From assembly GCA_021018815.1 (NCBI GenBank), contig JAITYX010000151.1, positions 186,001-250,000 on the forward strand: a stretch of 64,000 nt of DNA, in the 5' to 3' direction. The DNA is from Talinum fruticosum. Lineage: Eukaryota > Streptophyta > Magnoliopsida > Caryophyllales > Talinaceae. The notes under the pieces are model-generated. The model had not been told where the DNA came from. It did no database searches and saw only the letters and a list, made by a program, of their open reading frames with translations. Shown here in pieces: positions 46,906 to 57,989 of this stretch. Each line of letters opens with the position of its first letter. The stretch's first letter is position 1. A program made the translations under genes and the position numbers.

Positions 46906-47766
46906 CCACTTTGTAGGCTTTAAATCCTTTATTGCAAGAGAGGGGGCAAGTATTATTTGTTTATTTGACCCGTCATACATGGCCCCTTAACTAAAAATAA
47001 GAATTACTACCCCGGTGTAACATCAACATGAGCTAGGGGATCTTGGTAGGATTGCCTCATGGCTTTTACGTCCCTCCATCATTTGTACCACACTTCTAGC
47101 TCACGCCTTGGCCAGTCGGGATATTCACTAGTGCACCGAGGAAACTCGGTTCAAGCAATCGTGAAGCTAGGTGGTCAATTAAGATGTGCTTGTGATTCGC
47201 TTGGGAGGAGGACTATCAGGAAGCTTTCACATACTCTCGTTACCTCCGCCTCATATCATATTTTCCCATACTTACTACTTGGATCTTCTCCAAGTGCGTA
47301 AAAGTAAGGGAGGTTGGAGATCATGAAGGAACGTTGGGCTTTCCTAGTAGGAGATCACCCCCTAGAAGCAGGCAATCCTCTAATTTGACATACTGATGTC
47401 TCCATGAAGGTGCAAGTGTCTCTCGGCTTTCACCAAGCATCTTGACAGTTGGATGCTCTACTCGTCCAAAAGACTCAAGCTACCGGTCCTGGAGCTTCGT
47501 TAATCAAAACACTCAAGCTAGGATACTAGTTTTATTCTAATTTTTTTATACCTAACAATTTGGAAAACCTCCCGTCGGTGGTGTTGTTGTTACCTAGTTT
47601 TATACTACAATGAATGAAAAAGTCTTATTATTATTATTTTACTTCTCATGCTTTGCATGCATTTGTGTATTTATTATGCCTTCAACACACCAAAAAATTG
47701 TAGGAGAACTTTAGGTCTCAGAGCACGAGGGTGCCAACCAAAACATAAGCCCTAGAAGCCAAAAGA
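46906..47766. other. Unclassified sequence between X1 and a minisatellite
   Basis: Moderately GC-rich. The largest frame is 47059-47301 (plus, 80 codons), with no recognised domain. It ends in an AT-rich stretch with ttattattatttt near 47630. No gene supported. Confidence 0.25.
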
Positions 47767-48235
47767 ACTAAGGAGCCTGCTCAAGGTGCTCGATCTTCCT
47801 GATTCAAACTAGAGCATGGGTCTTAGCCCCCTAGGACTAAGGAGCCTAGTAAGAGTGCTTGGCCTCCCTCGTGTCGATGAAAGCATAGGCCATTTTCCCC
47901 TGAGGACTAAGGAGCCTACTTATAGTGTGTGACGTCCCCAGTGCCGACCGGAGCATAGGATGTGGCCCTTAGGGGACTAAGGAGCCTGCTTGAGGTGCTC
48001 AACCTCCTTGGCCCCCTAGGGACTAAGTAACCTAATCAGTTTGTTGGGCCTTCTAGGAGCAAATTGGAGCATAACCCTTAGCTTCTTGGGACTAAGGAGC
48101 CCGCTTAGAGTGCTCGACCTTCCTAGTGTGGACCAAAGCATATGCCTTAACCCACAGGGGTCTAAGGAGTCCGCTCTATGTTCTCGGTCCTTCGGTGCCG
48201 ATCAAAGCATATGTCTTAATCCTAGGGACCCATGT
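47767..48235. repeat. ~70-bp minisatellite
   Basis: Seven units marked by ggactaaggagcctgct-like starts at about 47767, 47834, 47904, 47974, 48020, 48089 and 48159. The spacing is 67-70 bp except for one 46-bp unit. The unit body is like gtgctcgaccttcctagtgccgaccaaagcata. Ends are approximate. Confidence 0.88.
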
Positions 48236-48479
48236 TGTATTCCACTATTCCACACCGTGGGTCAAATCTTGAGGTTTCATTAATTTAATTTGGTCCGTCC
48301 AATTTGAGCATCACATTAACTTTTGAGACACCTTATATACACAAATAGTGGTCCCTGTTCAAATGCCTTCATCCGTGCAATTTTTAGACAGAGCATCCAT
48401 TATAAAGAGAGAAATTCATTTTCTACCAACCTCAACCTGGATAATAAATGGATGTCCACATGCTTCCTACCCCTCTAGG

Positions 48480-48911
48480 TGGTGGGTGTGTAAGGAAACT
48501 TCAACTAGGAGCATTGCCTCCGACCTATAGATCGGCATGAATGGAGTTTCTCTCGTTACGACTTTCTTTGTTGTCTTCACGGGTGAAACGATGGATGTAG
48601 CTTGTCAACCCTCTTGTCTTTGACATCATCAAGCTTATTTTGTATGCCATGCAAGATCAGCTTCTTTTCTACTCTGCTTGGCCGTTGGTTTTATGTCGGG
48701 AAACGAATGTGAAGTAGGCTAAATGATCATTCCGCCCCAAATAATCTTGAACCTTGTCAATGTCAAACTGTCGCCCATTATTAAAGATGATACTTCGTGG
48801 GACCCTAAACTTAGTAAAGATATTTCTCCATATTAACCTCTACACTTCCTTTGGTGTAACGAAGTTGTCACCTCTACCTCAACCCATTTAGTGAAATAGT
48901 CAACTGCAATA
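48480..48911 (-). pseudogene. Gypsy (Tat) integrase fragment
   Basis: Minus strand from 48911: AVDYFTKWVEVEVTTS, then frame-shifted SLIMGDSLTLTRFK (the region of the second catalytic Asp, ISDNG in relatives). Near the end come RETPFMPIYRSEAMLLVEVS (TGETPF.L.YG.EA..PVE in relatives). About 140 codons in several frames. It begins exactly where the next Tat LTR's truncated edge lies, so the two are fused by deletion or insertion. Confidence 0.78.
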
Positions 48912-50443
48912 AAAGGGAAGTCTCTAGATGTTATTTTGAGGATAAAGAAAACAGGAAAATTAAAAGTCACATTGTGTTGCAAAGCTCTTGGACCAAATAG
49001 AGAAATCTGGTTGAGCTGAGAGCTGAGCCCGACTACTAGCCGGCGATAGCATGAGCTCGCACTAATCGGTAACCGACGTCGATTATAGGGCTATGATCGA
49101 GGACTCAATCTTGGCCCTATAGCTTCAGTTGTCTAAATGAAACCCTAATTTTCCCATTTTTAGCTGGAAATGTTGAGAAGCAAATAAAAAGAAAAATAAG
49201 TAAAAATAAAGAATTGCTACTAAGTTTTAGAAAAAAAAAACTAGTAAAACAACAAACAATATTCTCGCAATGTTATTATAGAAAATGTTAAGCTTGAAAG
49301 ATATTTTGAAAGAGACTCCATCGGTCATAAATCGAGAATCCAATGTTTGGGGGTGAAGGTGCAAAATGAAGAGGGTTGCTCTCCATCCGCCCTTCAACAT
49401 ATGGCGTTTACTAATTTAAATTGTGAGTTCAAAATTGTGTTTAAACAGTCAAGCAATTAGCATGCGATATACGGAAATTAAAGTAAATAAAAAATGTTAA
49501 GCAAGCGATAAATAAAAAAATTACAAAGTTGTACAGAAAGTAGTAAAGGCAGCGATAAAGAAAGCTAAAAGCAAAAAAGAAAGCAAGAAATAAAAGATTA
49601 TAGCAGGCGGGGTGGAAAGTAAAGTGGTACACCCGTTAATAAAAAATACGAAAGCAATAGCTAACTAAAATTGCATAGAGTACAAAACAAACTCAAGGAT
49701 GGTTGAAGCGCACCCTTAGGTTGACCCACCTACTGGCTTCAATCTTGATCGCATTTCGGCAAAAAAGGTAGGACAACGATCACATGAAATGATGAAAAGC
49801 AGGCTATTTTAGTGGGTTTAGAAAAGGACTACTTGAGTGGAGTAACTCGAAGTAGAGAGAAGATAATGTGGGAGATAGCGAGGAAGAGAGAATTTAAGCA
49901 TAAAGGGGTTTTCCTACTAAACTTGGGGTTGAAATTATGAGAATGGAGCCTCCTATTTATAGGAAAGTTTAGGGCTTAGGAAACCCTAAACGTAACTTCA
50001 AAAGCAATCGGTCGAAGAGATAAGCCGGCTAAAAATCCCGAAATTGGATAGAGGAGAGCCCGAGAAGCCAAATTGACAAAACGGGTTTGTTTGTAGCGTC
50101 CTAGAAATGAGGTGCTACCTATATTACATCTTTACACTTCGGGATACGTGCCTTGCTTGGCCACTAAAGCAAAACAAAACGCTGTGTTTTTGCACGGGCT
50201 TGAGAAAGCGTCGCCGGTTCTAAAAACTTTCCATTTTTGAAATCATTCTATTTTGGAGAGTTTCAATTTTTGGAACGTTTTTATTTCAGGCACGAGTTGG
50301 CTTTTTATGTGTTACTAGCTTTTACCGCTCTACTTTAGTCCAATCTTGACCGAGCATGGAAACGAGACTGGGTGTTTATCACTGGGCCAATAGAAATAAA
50401 CAAAAATAAATAGAAATGGGACGACACTTTTTAGGTGGCTATA
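48912..50443 (-). mobile_element. Tat-like LTR followed by X2, left-truncated
   Basis: Starts inside the LTR (gggaagtctctagatgttatt, equivalent to about 44219) and ends acgacactttttaggtggctata at 50443. TATA-like ctcctatttatagg lies at about 49949 (minus: cctataaatag). Confidence 0.75.
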
Positions 50444-51597
50444 GTGACTCGTTAAGGATACAGGGCCCTCGGACTTAGAGGATTGTTGAATGCAGCTCGA
50501 GTCGGTTATTTCTAAAAATTGTGCTCAACTTGAGTTGGATGAAGGGTGGTGCTCGACACCTTTAAAGACTTTTTCCCTTTTCTTTTTTTGTATTTTGTTT
50601 TGCGATTGTTAGACAGTTATTGTACTTTTCCCTCTTCAACATTAGTGTTCCCTAGCGAAAGTTGATTGCATACATCTGAATTTTGTATGAGGATTAGTGC
50701 TAAGAATGTGCTTTGCTTGGAAATTACCAAGGCGACGATTCAGTTGTCATCATTAATGGTTCTTGGGTTTTGTACCCTAATATCGGATCTTTATAAGGCG
50801 TACTTTTATGTCATAGAAAGCGGCAAGCTTTCACTTCAATTTTACCTTGTGGACCATTTAGAAAGTATGAACAACTCATTTGAATTTTCGTATATTGCTC
50901 GCTTCCTAACTCCATGTTGGAGTTAGAAATTTTCTGTCGACAGTTGGGTTGTCCTATTTTCCATGTGCACGGGCCAATCCCAAACGAATTCACTCTTTTA
51001 TCCCTTTCTTTAGCAAAGGCATTGGCAAGCAAAAGCCTACCGAGCATGGCTTTCCTTGCTTGGCTTCAGCAATCTCTTATGTATCCGTGGTTAGTGAAGC
51101 GACTCATGCTGGTGTTGTCGTGCAACTCTTTGTCCATGTGCTTAGGGGTGTTGTTCGCAATGTTTACTTCATTTTCTTAGAGATCTAGTTGGGATATATC
51201 GACTAAACTATCTTGAGTCATTGTTTGAAGAGAAATAAGGAGGTCATTCATAAGGTCAAGCCTTCGGACTTAGAGGATTATTGAAGGTGCACAAGCTCAA
51301 TGGTTTCATGGTCATTACATCGTGCTCGAGCAATGAGTGTTCGACACGATTTTGTAATTTTTTGTTGGGTTATTTTCTTATGATTTGACGTACACTTTCT
51401 TTCCTTTTTTTCGTTTTAAACGTATGGGTAGCAATTAATGTACCTTTAGAAGTTTCGAATAGTCGTGTAGTTCACTACGAGTAAAGCACATTTAAACTCT
51501 TGCATGGGGATTTGTGTTTGTGATGTACTTCAATTCCGCCCCTTGTTTCTATAATTTATGATGATTTGCACATTAATTTGTTGCACTCCAATTTTTC
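50444..51597. repeat. Unknown repeat X2 (paralogue of X1)
   Basis: Homologue of 45711-46860. Plus-strand frames at 50666-50926 and 50914-51180 overlap in different phases and could be one decayed coding region, but I recognise no domain. The last homologous stretch (acgttcgttcgtctcgaagctactattattctct) is displaced to about 52793-52827 by an insertion of about 1.2 kb. Confidence 0.6.
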
Positions 51598-51674
51598 TTT
51601 CTATAGTCTCTTTCTTGAGTGTTTATCAACATGTTGTCTCCTCCTTATACTTTTGACACGAGATAGAATAGCAT

Positions 51675-52744
51675 ATTAGGTGTAGGCGGACTTCAAGTTT
51701 GATGCTTGTTTTTCCTCTCCGCTGAGGTACCTTTTGACCTTAATCAACTTTTCCCCCATTTGCTGCTTGACGACCACATAGTCCGTTGCTAGAAAGAAGG
51801 GTTTTCGTGGGCTACTCAAGGCCACCTTTTGCTGCACCTTATTCGTCGAGCTCTTCTAGAAGGGTAGCTTTAGTGCTCGCTTCGCCAAGGACACTTAAAA
51901 CTATATGTGGTAATTCCTCTTTGATTCATTATACTTTATGCGGAAGCAGGAGAGGATGAACACCATTGCCACATTTGTGCTCTTCCCTAGGAAGCCTTCT
52001 CGAACCCTCGTTTTTCACTCACATAAGAACGAGGATGGCCGGGCTAGTGTCGGACAATTTTGACCTTGAGTCCATCAGGTCACTAGCCCTTACATGATTC
52101 CTCCAACCCCTTCTTAATAATCACCATGTCCTAAGCCCTCTCTTAATTGAGCATTAGTTGAGAAGCCGGCCTAAGAAGCGAGTCATCCTAACCTCGTGGC
52201 CACCATTGCCACATTAGGTGTAGGCGGACTTCAAGTTTGATGCTTGTTTTTCCTCTCCGCTGAGGTACCTTTTGACCTTAATCAACTTTTCCCCCATTTG
52301 CTGCTTGACGACCACATAGTCCGTTGCTAGAAAGAAGGGTTTTTGTGGGCTACTCAAGGCCACCTTTTGCTGCACCTTATTCGTCGAGCTCTTCTAGAAG
52401 GGTAGCTTTAGTGCTCGCTTCGCCAAGGACACTTAAAACTATATGTGGTAATTCCTCTTTGATTCATTATACTTTATGCGGAGCAGGAGAGGATGAACAC
52501 CATTGCCACATTTGTGCTCTTCCCTAGGAAGCCTTCTCGAACCCTCGTTTTTCGCTCACATAAGAACGAGGATGGCCGAGCTAGTGTCGGACAATTTTGA
52601 CCTTGAGTCCATCGAGTCACTAGCCCTTACATGATTCCTCCAACCCCTTCTTAATAATCACCATGTCCTAAGCCCTCTCTTCAATTGAGCATTAGTTGAG
52701 AAGTCTGGCCTAAGAAGCGAGTCATCCTAACCTCGTGGCCACCA
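51675..52744. repeat. 538-bp tandem duplication, two copies
   Basis: Copy 1 is 51675-52212 and copy 2 is 52213-52744. By eye they differ at only about eight or nine positions, including single-base indels. This is far less than any other repeat pair of this size in the window. The minus strand contains coding-like pieces (KVALSSPRKPFFLATDYVVV), so the unit may derive from a decayed gene. The 5-frame context gives no family. Confidence 0.93.
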
Positions 52745-52839
52745 CATGTTACCTTACTTTGCTAATAGAAGTACTTCATCGTGAGCTCATTGACGTTCGT
52801 TCGTCTCGAAGCTACTATTATTCTCTCAAAAGCTACTAT

Positions 52840-53530
52840 TTATAGGAGAGGATCTAGGTCACACATGACTTAGGGTTTGCCTCTAATATGCCGTCCAAGC
52901 GAAGAAAAATAAACCCGGTCAATATCCTAAGAGATTGAACCGGATAAGGAAGGATTGAACCGAGATAGAACCCGATTGGCGAGCGCGGCCACACGGGCGC
53001 TCCTCCGGTTTCGTGCCCCACTATGTCTCCAAGGGATTCTTCAAGCCAAAACGCAGTGTTCCACTCAATGCTTTTAGAAGGAAGGCGCCAGCCACGACGT
53101 CATTTTGAGGGGAGAAGTTCCTAGTCTCAGGTGGATTATCTTACGGAACTTAAACGCAACACTTTGATGCTCAATCATGAAATGCAACGCTTTAATACCG
53201 TCTTCGAGTCTTCAGCTCCTTGTCCGATTGGACAAAAGTCAAATGTAGTATTCTGAACTTGGAATTTCCTAGCACACAAGTCTGGACACTCTGAAGGCTT
53301 GGCCTTGTTATTAGATCTCTCGAAAGAAAGAGGGATTTGTGGATCGACTAATGACAAAAGGTTGTTTATTTGATGACGAGGGTTCTTTGTGGTTTCCTAG
53401 TTTATATCGCACCAATCGATCACAGTCCGAGATCTAAATCCTCAAACAGGACTCGAGATTTCATCATTGGGCCAACAAAATCAAATATGAAAATAAAGAG
53501 ATAAGAGACAACACTCTTTAGGTGTCTTCG
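52840..53530 (-). mobile_element. Tat-like 3' LTR, truncated
   Basis: From a TATA-like ctatttatagg at about 52846 to gacaacactctttaggtgtcttcg at 53530. The ccacacgggcgctcctcc and caaaacgcagtgtt blocks correspond to the internal LTR units at 4452-4720. The left half of the LTR is missing. Confidence 0.75.
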
Positions 53531-53532
53531 GT

Positions 53533-53550
53533 TAGCCCTCACTTTGACCA
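53533..53550 (-). promoter_or_regulatory. Polypurine tract of the Tat element
   Basis: On the minus strand, ggtcaaagtgagggctaa adjoins the LTR. It is the same block as at 5105-5124. Confidence 0.65.
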
Positions 53551-54168
53551 AGTATAAAAAGACGAAGGTCGAAGTAGACACTAAAGGATACTTACCTCAA
53601 TTTTTTTATCAGGTATTGTGTGACGCTTGGAATTGGTTATAATCAAACCTAAACTCCAAAAATGGGTCCTAAACTTAATCATGATGCATGCGCTCCGAGG
53701 TCCAAGTGAGAAGATCCTAAGCTTGGCTTAATCGAGCTCGAGGTACATTTTGATGCTCGAAACTTTGATTATTCTTTGATCTAAAGCTTGGGTAAATAAT
53801 CTATTGTACTAACATATTTGTTAGTGTATAATCAAATTGACAAAAGTTTAGTGTTTTACTTGAGTAATTAAGTCGAAAACAGATCGATAAAACCGTTCGA
53901 AAAAGCTAATTAGTGGGCCCGGGAACTCCGAATGGCATGCACAAGGGGACAAATATCACCTGCCTCGGTTTCATAAAAGCTCCATAAGTTAGGTGGGTAG
54001 GCCATGTGATAAAGGTTTTCGCCGATGGGACCTCACGGCTCCTCATGCTCTGCGCGCAGCAAGCCTTTGGCAAGCGTGGCCCTCGCTGTACCCTGCCGGA
54101 TTCTCTTGGTTCCCCACGACTTGCTTGACTCTTATCTTTTGTGGTTAGCTGCCTTAACCGAATTTTCC

Positions 54169-54177
54169 TATAAAAAG
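54169..54177 (+). promoter_or_regulatory. TATA box of the first antisense gene
   Basis: tataaaaag lies 132 bp upstream of the first ATG (54301), in the run cctataaaaagagg. It is followed by a C/T-rich leader (54200-54300). This is a standard plant TATA-plus-pyrimidine leader layout on the strand opposite to the retroelement. Confidence 0.55.
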
Positions 54178-54300
54178 AGGTGTATGGTGTGTTTCATTTT
54201 GCATGTTTAGTCCTCTTCTTGCTCATGCATTCCTCTTGTGCTTTCTCACTTTGCTCCTTCTTAGAAAACAAGTTGGTTCCCAAAATCTCTTGTCTTCAAA

Positions 54301-56750
54301 ATGTCCGTAAGAAGAGCTAATCCAGCTCGAAGATCCGGAGCGGAGAAGCTTACTCAAGAGTCCTTCCTTGAGTGAGAATGGCACCCACTCGGTAAGCTAA
54401 TTTCTCCTTTTGGTCGAGAATCACGTTTCTTTTTGGCTATTTCGCTTCGGTAAGCTAATTAGCTTCAACCTCCTTAGTTGCTTATTTATAGTAGTTCTTC
54501 AACTAAAATATTTTTGGATTTTTGTCTTGCAGAAAGGATCGATATGGAGTTGTGGAGCTATCCCAAAATTAATGGAGACATGCGGGATGATGAATTTTCC
54601 TCTTGAGGAAATCATTCATAATGTTGGGTTTGGACCTCTCAACCTTGCTTTATATCATCTCACCGATAAAAGGGAGAGAGATCCCATTAGAGCCATTAGT
54701 GAATGCTTTGGGGATACTACCAAGTCGTTTCACCTTCCTTTTGATTTTCGTTGTTTTATCCGGTTTGGGCTTCTCAGGAGAGCCTTTAGACTATGACCGG
54801 AACTTGTATAAAAATCGTGACTACCTACGTCACCTCTTTGGCCCTATAGCCGAAAATTTCCACACAGTAATTTTTTAAAGTATACTATCCTTTTGAGGCC
54901 TTTGAGGATGTTGATTTTTGCCCTCAACATTCTCCCCAACAACAAGTCCAAACCGTGCTTCGTTGTTCTCTTAAGTATGATCCTCTTCTCCGACCAGTGC
55001 CGCTAAGATCCTTTGAATGGCTTGTGGAAGATTATTAAGGTATGCTCAAATTATCTTTTTCTCCACTATACTTTTCGTCTTGTGGGGATAAAAATCTTAC
55101 TTGATTTGTCAAATTGTAGACGTGGTTGTACGAATATTTCCCACATCTCTCTTCCGAGTTCAACGAATCAACACGCATTTCCGGCCTCGTATCATGGGCT
55201 AAGGTCTATCTTCAAGGTCCTAAGATTCATGGATAGACTCTTCGAGATCGGACCTCAACCGTGTGACCTCAGTATGCTTCTTCTATTCTTAAGATTTGCC
55301 TCCCATTGTGCTTTAAAATAATTTTTATAACACTTTTAGCTCTCTCGCCTCGCCTACGGCCTGTGGCACAACCTATAGGGCCACTTGTGGTGGACTCCAA
55401 CCCTGAATATTCACTGTTTTTCATCCATTTTCTTATTGCCTTTTATTCATGGTAGCTGATTTCGTGATAATCCATGTATGTTGGCAAATTTCCATCCTTG
55501 GGCCCAACTCCAACTTCCTCAAAGTGTCCCCGTGGCACGAGAATTGAGCGAAGGAAGGATCTTATTTGAAGGTCGTTTTGAATTTTGTTGGTATCTTGGG
55601 GATAGGGTCATTCCTCAAATCCGGGTCAACACGTGGCTTCCATTTGTTCCGGTCGATTCACCTCCAACCATGTTCTATTTTCGTTCCCTTCATCCAAATG
55701 AGCAGGCGGCTGCTATGGTGGGCTATCCGTTCACCTCACTTTTAAACTTAAACACGTCCTATGCCCATAATGCGGCACGAATCATGACCCAATTGGTGAG
55801 TTCTCAACTTTCTCTCCTTATCATAACTTGAATTTCTTGCGTGGAAATTAATCTTCATCTTTTGACAACTCACTCCTGCGGACATCCATATTTCGAGTCT
55901 TGATGTGGATGTGACTCTTCCTAGGGGACCTCCTCGTTTTGTAAGAATTCTTGAAATGCTTGGAAGAGGAATGTGTTGGGCATCCCTTCCTTAGGAATTT
56001 GCGAGGGGTAAAAGTTTTGTCCTCTTCTCTTTTAGATGTCTCGCTAAAAGTATTTTCAACTAACGACCTATGATAAACCTTGCAGTACAACCGCGAGCAA
56101 TCCGAGCCATGTCCATCGGATTTCAATCTGCTCTCTGGGAATCCAAAACTTCCTCATCGAGCGATCTTTTCCTACGTTCGCGTAAATTCTTGATTAGTAG
56201 ATTGCTAATTTTATTGTGCTTTTAGTGATTTTGTAATCGCTTCTTTGATCTTGTAGAGCCTCCGATCTAGAGCACCTTCCTCTCGGTAGTCTTCTTAGTA
56301 TTCCCGAGACACAATCTCATGCTCGCGATCAACAAACAACTTCTAGTAGTAACGCTAGATAAGGTTCTTCATGGTGTTCTTTATGGCAAGCGCATCATAG
56401 GAGTCCTTTCGAGGCGGGACCTAGCACTTCTCGGCTAAGTGCTTTCGATGCGGGACCTAGCTATTCGGGGAGAGTTTAAACATCCTACCCTTGTAGGCCT
56501 TCGATCGTCACATAAATCCTCTTCACTTCCCTCGTTCTTCTTACAATGGGCCGACCCATGAAGCTTCTCAATATTGGGATTACGGAGGTAGCTCTTATCA
56601 AGGCGATGAAGGTGGTCGATTCTCTAGATTCGTGTTGGAGGACTTGGGGAATTACATTTTTATGACGACTCGAGTGACGATGCTTATAAGAGTCTATGCT
56701 ACTTCCGTCACTTGCTTATTAATGGGTCCCTTCGAGGGTGTTTGTTTATT
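54301..56750 (+). pseudogene. Plant mobile domain (PMD)-like gene, antisense cargo of the Tat element
   Basis: ATG at 54301 opens a short basic N-terminus (SVRRANPARRSG). A gt-ag intron follows (54392 gtaag to 54532 cttgcag). Exon 2 (from 54533) carries IIHNVGFGPLNLALYHLTD, then PIRAISECFGDTTKSFHLPF and, in another frame, VVLSGLGFSGEPLDYDRNLY. Further exon-like parts give WLYEYFPHLSSEF (about 55119-55160) and WYLGDRVIPQIRVNTWLPFV (about 55588-55650). This is the block order of plant mobile domain proteins, found in host MAIN/MAIL-like proteins and in Gypsy and MULE transposons. Stops and frameshifts make it a probable pseudogene. Exons after 55840 are uncertain. The family call is from pattern only. 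Confidence 0.55.
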
Positions 56751-57149
56751 AATTAATATAATATTTTCTTTGCAATGAGGACTCTTACGCAATGGGATGC
56801 GATGTAAGACTCGATTCTAAAAATGCATTCTTTTATTTAGTATGATGCACAAAACATACGAAAAATTACATAGACAAATTGAAACAAAATTTGCACTAGC
56901 CCATATTCCCCTTAAAAAAAATTAAAAGAAAAATGAAAAATCTCAAGTGCATGGTCCAAAATAATAACACGGTGTATGCCATGGGCTAGGGTAGGAAATA
57001 AAATGGTCTACGGATTGTTACGGCTGAAGAAAACCATGAAATGAGTTAGACAAGGGCCATGGCTGGCGCCCACCACCTGCAAATCCTAGGTATTTGTGAT
57101 TGCTCGGTGATAGAGTTGCAGTGGGACTGTATGAACTCCAGAAAAACTC
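56751..57149. other. Spacer between the two antisense genes
   Basis: AT-rich. 56815-56870 (ttctaaaaatgcattcttttatttag) matches the untranslated region of the gag-only derivatives (6565-6600, 39580-39620), a family-specific landmark. No gene seen. Confidence 0.5.
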
Positions 57150-57158
57150 CTATAAATA
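57150..57158 (+). promoter_or_regulatory. TATA box of the second antisense gene
   Basis: ctataaata in cctataaatagtatcc lies 131 bp upstream of the first ATG (57281), almost the same spacing as for the gene at 54301. Confidence 0.55.
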
Positions 57159-57758
57159 GTATCCACTTTTGGTGCTAAAGAGACACAAACGCGAAAGCCT
57201 TCAACGAACCAAACTAAGAGCATACCATATCCTCTTCTTCTATTCAAAACTAAAACCATAAACTTTATAACCGAGTTAACATGGTGGATGCATGAGATGA
57301 GTAATATGGATAGATGTGGGTTAACCAATTATGGGATGAATGTCCTATTCAACATTCACCAGGTGAGGGTCTATTGAACCTTCTTAAGAGTTGTTGTGGC
57401 CTTTTGGGATCCTCACCATCATGTCTTTAGGTTTTGGGATAAGGAACTATGCCCCCGCCTAAAGAATTCGATGTTATATTAAGCAATTTTAGGCAAACAA
57501 AACCAGCTATACCCAAATCCTCTAAAAATCATCATGAGAAATATAAATACTTGCGGAAACCGAGCAATAAGAATCTAGGGTGGACTCTTATCCGGAACCA
57601 AGTAAGTTTGACCAATCTAATGACACGTTACCGAAACATGTTGACCTATGCTGAATCTACTATCATCCCGAGGCCGCGAGCTATCATCGGCTATCTCGAT
57701 AGGAGGGTTCCTACTGGTAGGATGCCACAAGGATTTGGCACTAGCGGCCTTACTCGAG

Positions 57759-57857
57759 TCTAGTAGAATCGTTCGACGATTATTGCTCGGTCTAGTAGAA
57801 TCGTTAAAACGATTATTATTCCCTAACTCCTCTAATAGTTGTTGAAACAATCATTAG
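57759..57857. repeat. Three short tandem units, each with an inverted repeat
   Basis: Units tctagtagaatcgttcgacg... (57759-57790) and tctagtagaatcgttaaaac... (57791-57823), and a diverged third (57828-57857). The first two hold hairpins aatcgt/acgatt (57767-57781) and aatcgtt/aacgatt (57799-57814). Confidence 0.75.
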
Positions 57858-57989
57858 TTTACACTTGTTCGATGCAAATTCTAAGGAAAACATCTCGTGG
57901 GAGCCCCCATTATTTTAGGTAAGTAAAAACGACAAATGAAAGTAAACAACGTGCCCCAGTGAGGTGGTGCCGGTCATAACGCAGCTTGT
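57826..57989. repeat. 164-bp segment repeated at the window end
   Basis: Recurs at 63838-63999 with only two single-base deletions and no substitutions seen by eye. It lies inside the second antisense gene. Confidence 0.93.

Noticed and set aside
54410..54796. 128-codon ORF starting at 54410 as an independent gene
   Set aside because: Its first 41 codons are intron sequence of the PMD-like gene; only the part after the acceptor at 54532 carries domain similarity.
57617..57850. Minus-strand 77-codon ORF
   Set aside because: It is a shadow of the plus-strand antisense gene and the hairpin repeats; no domain.
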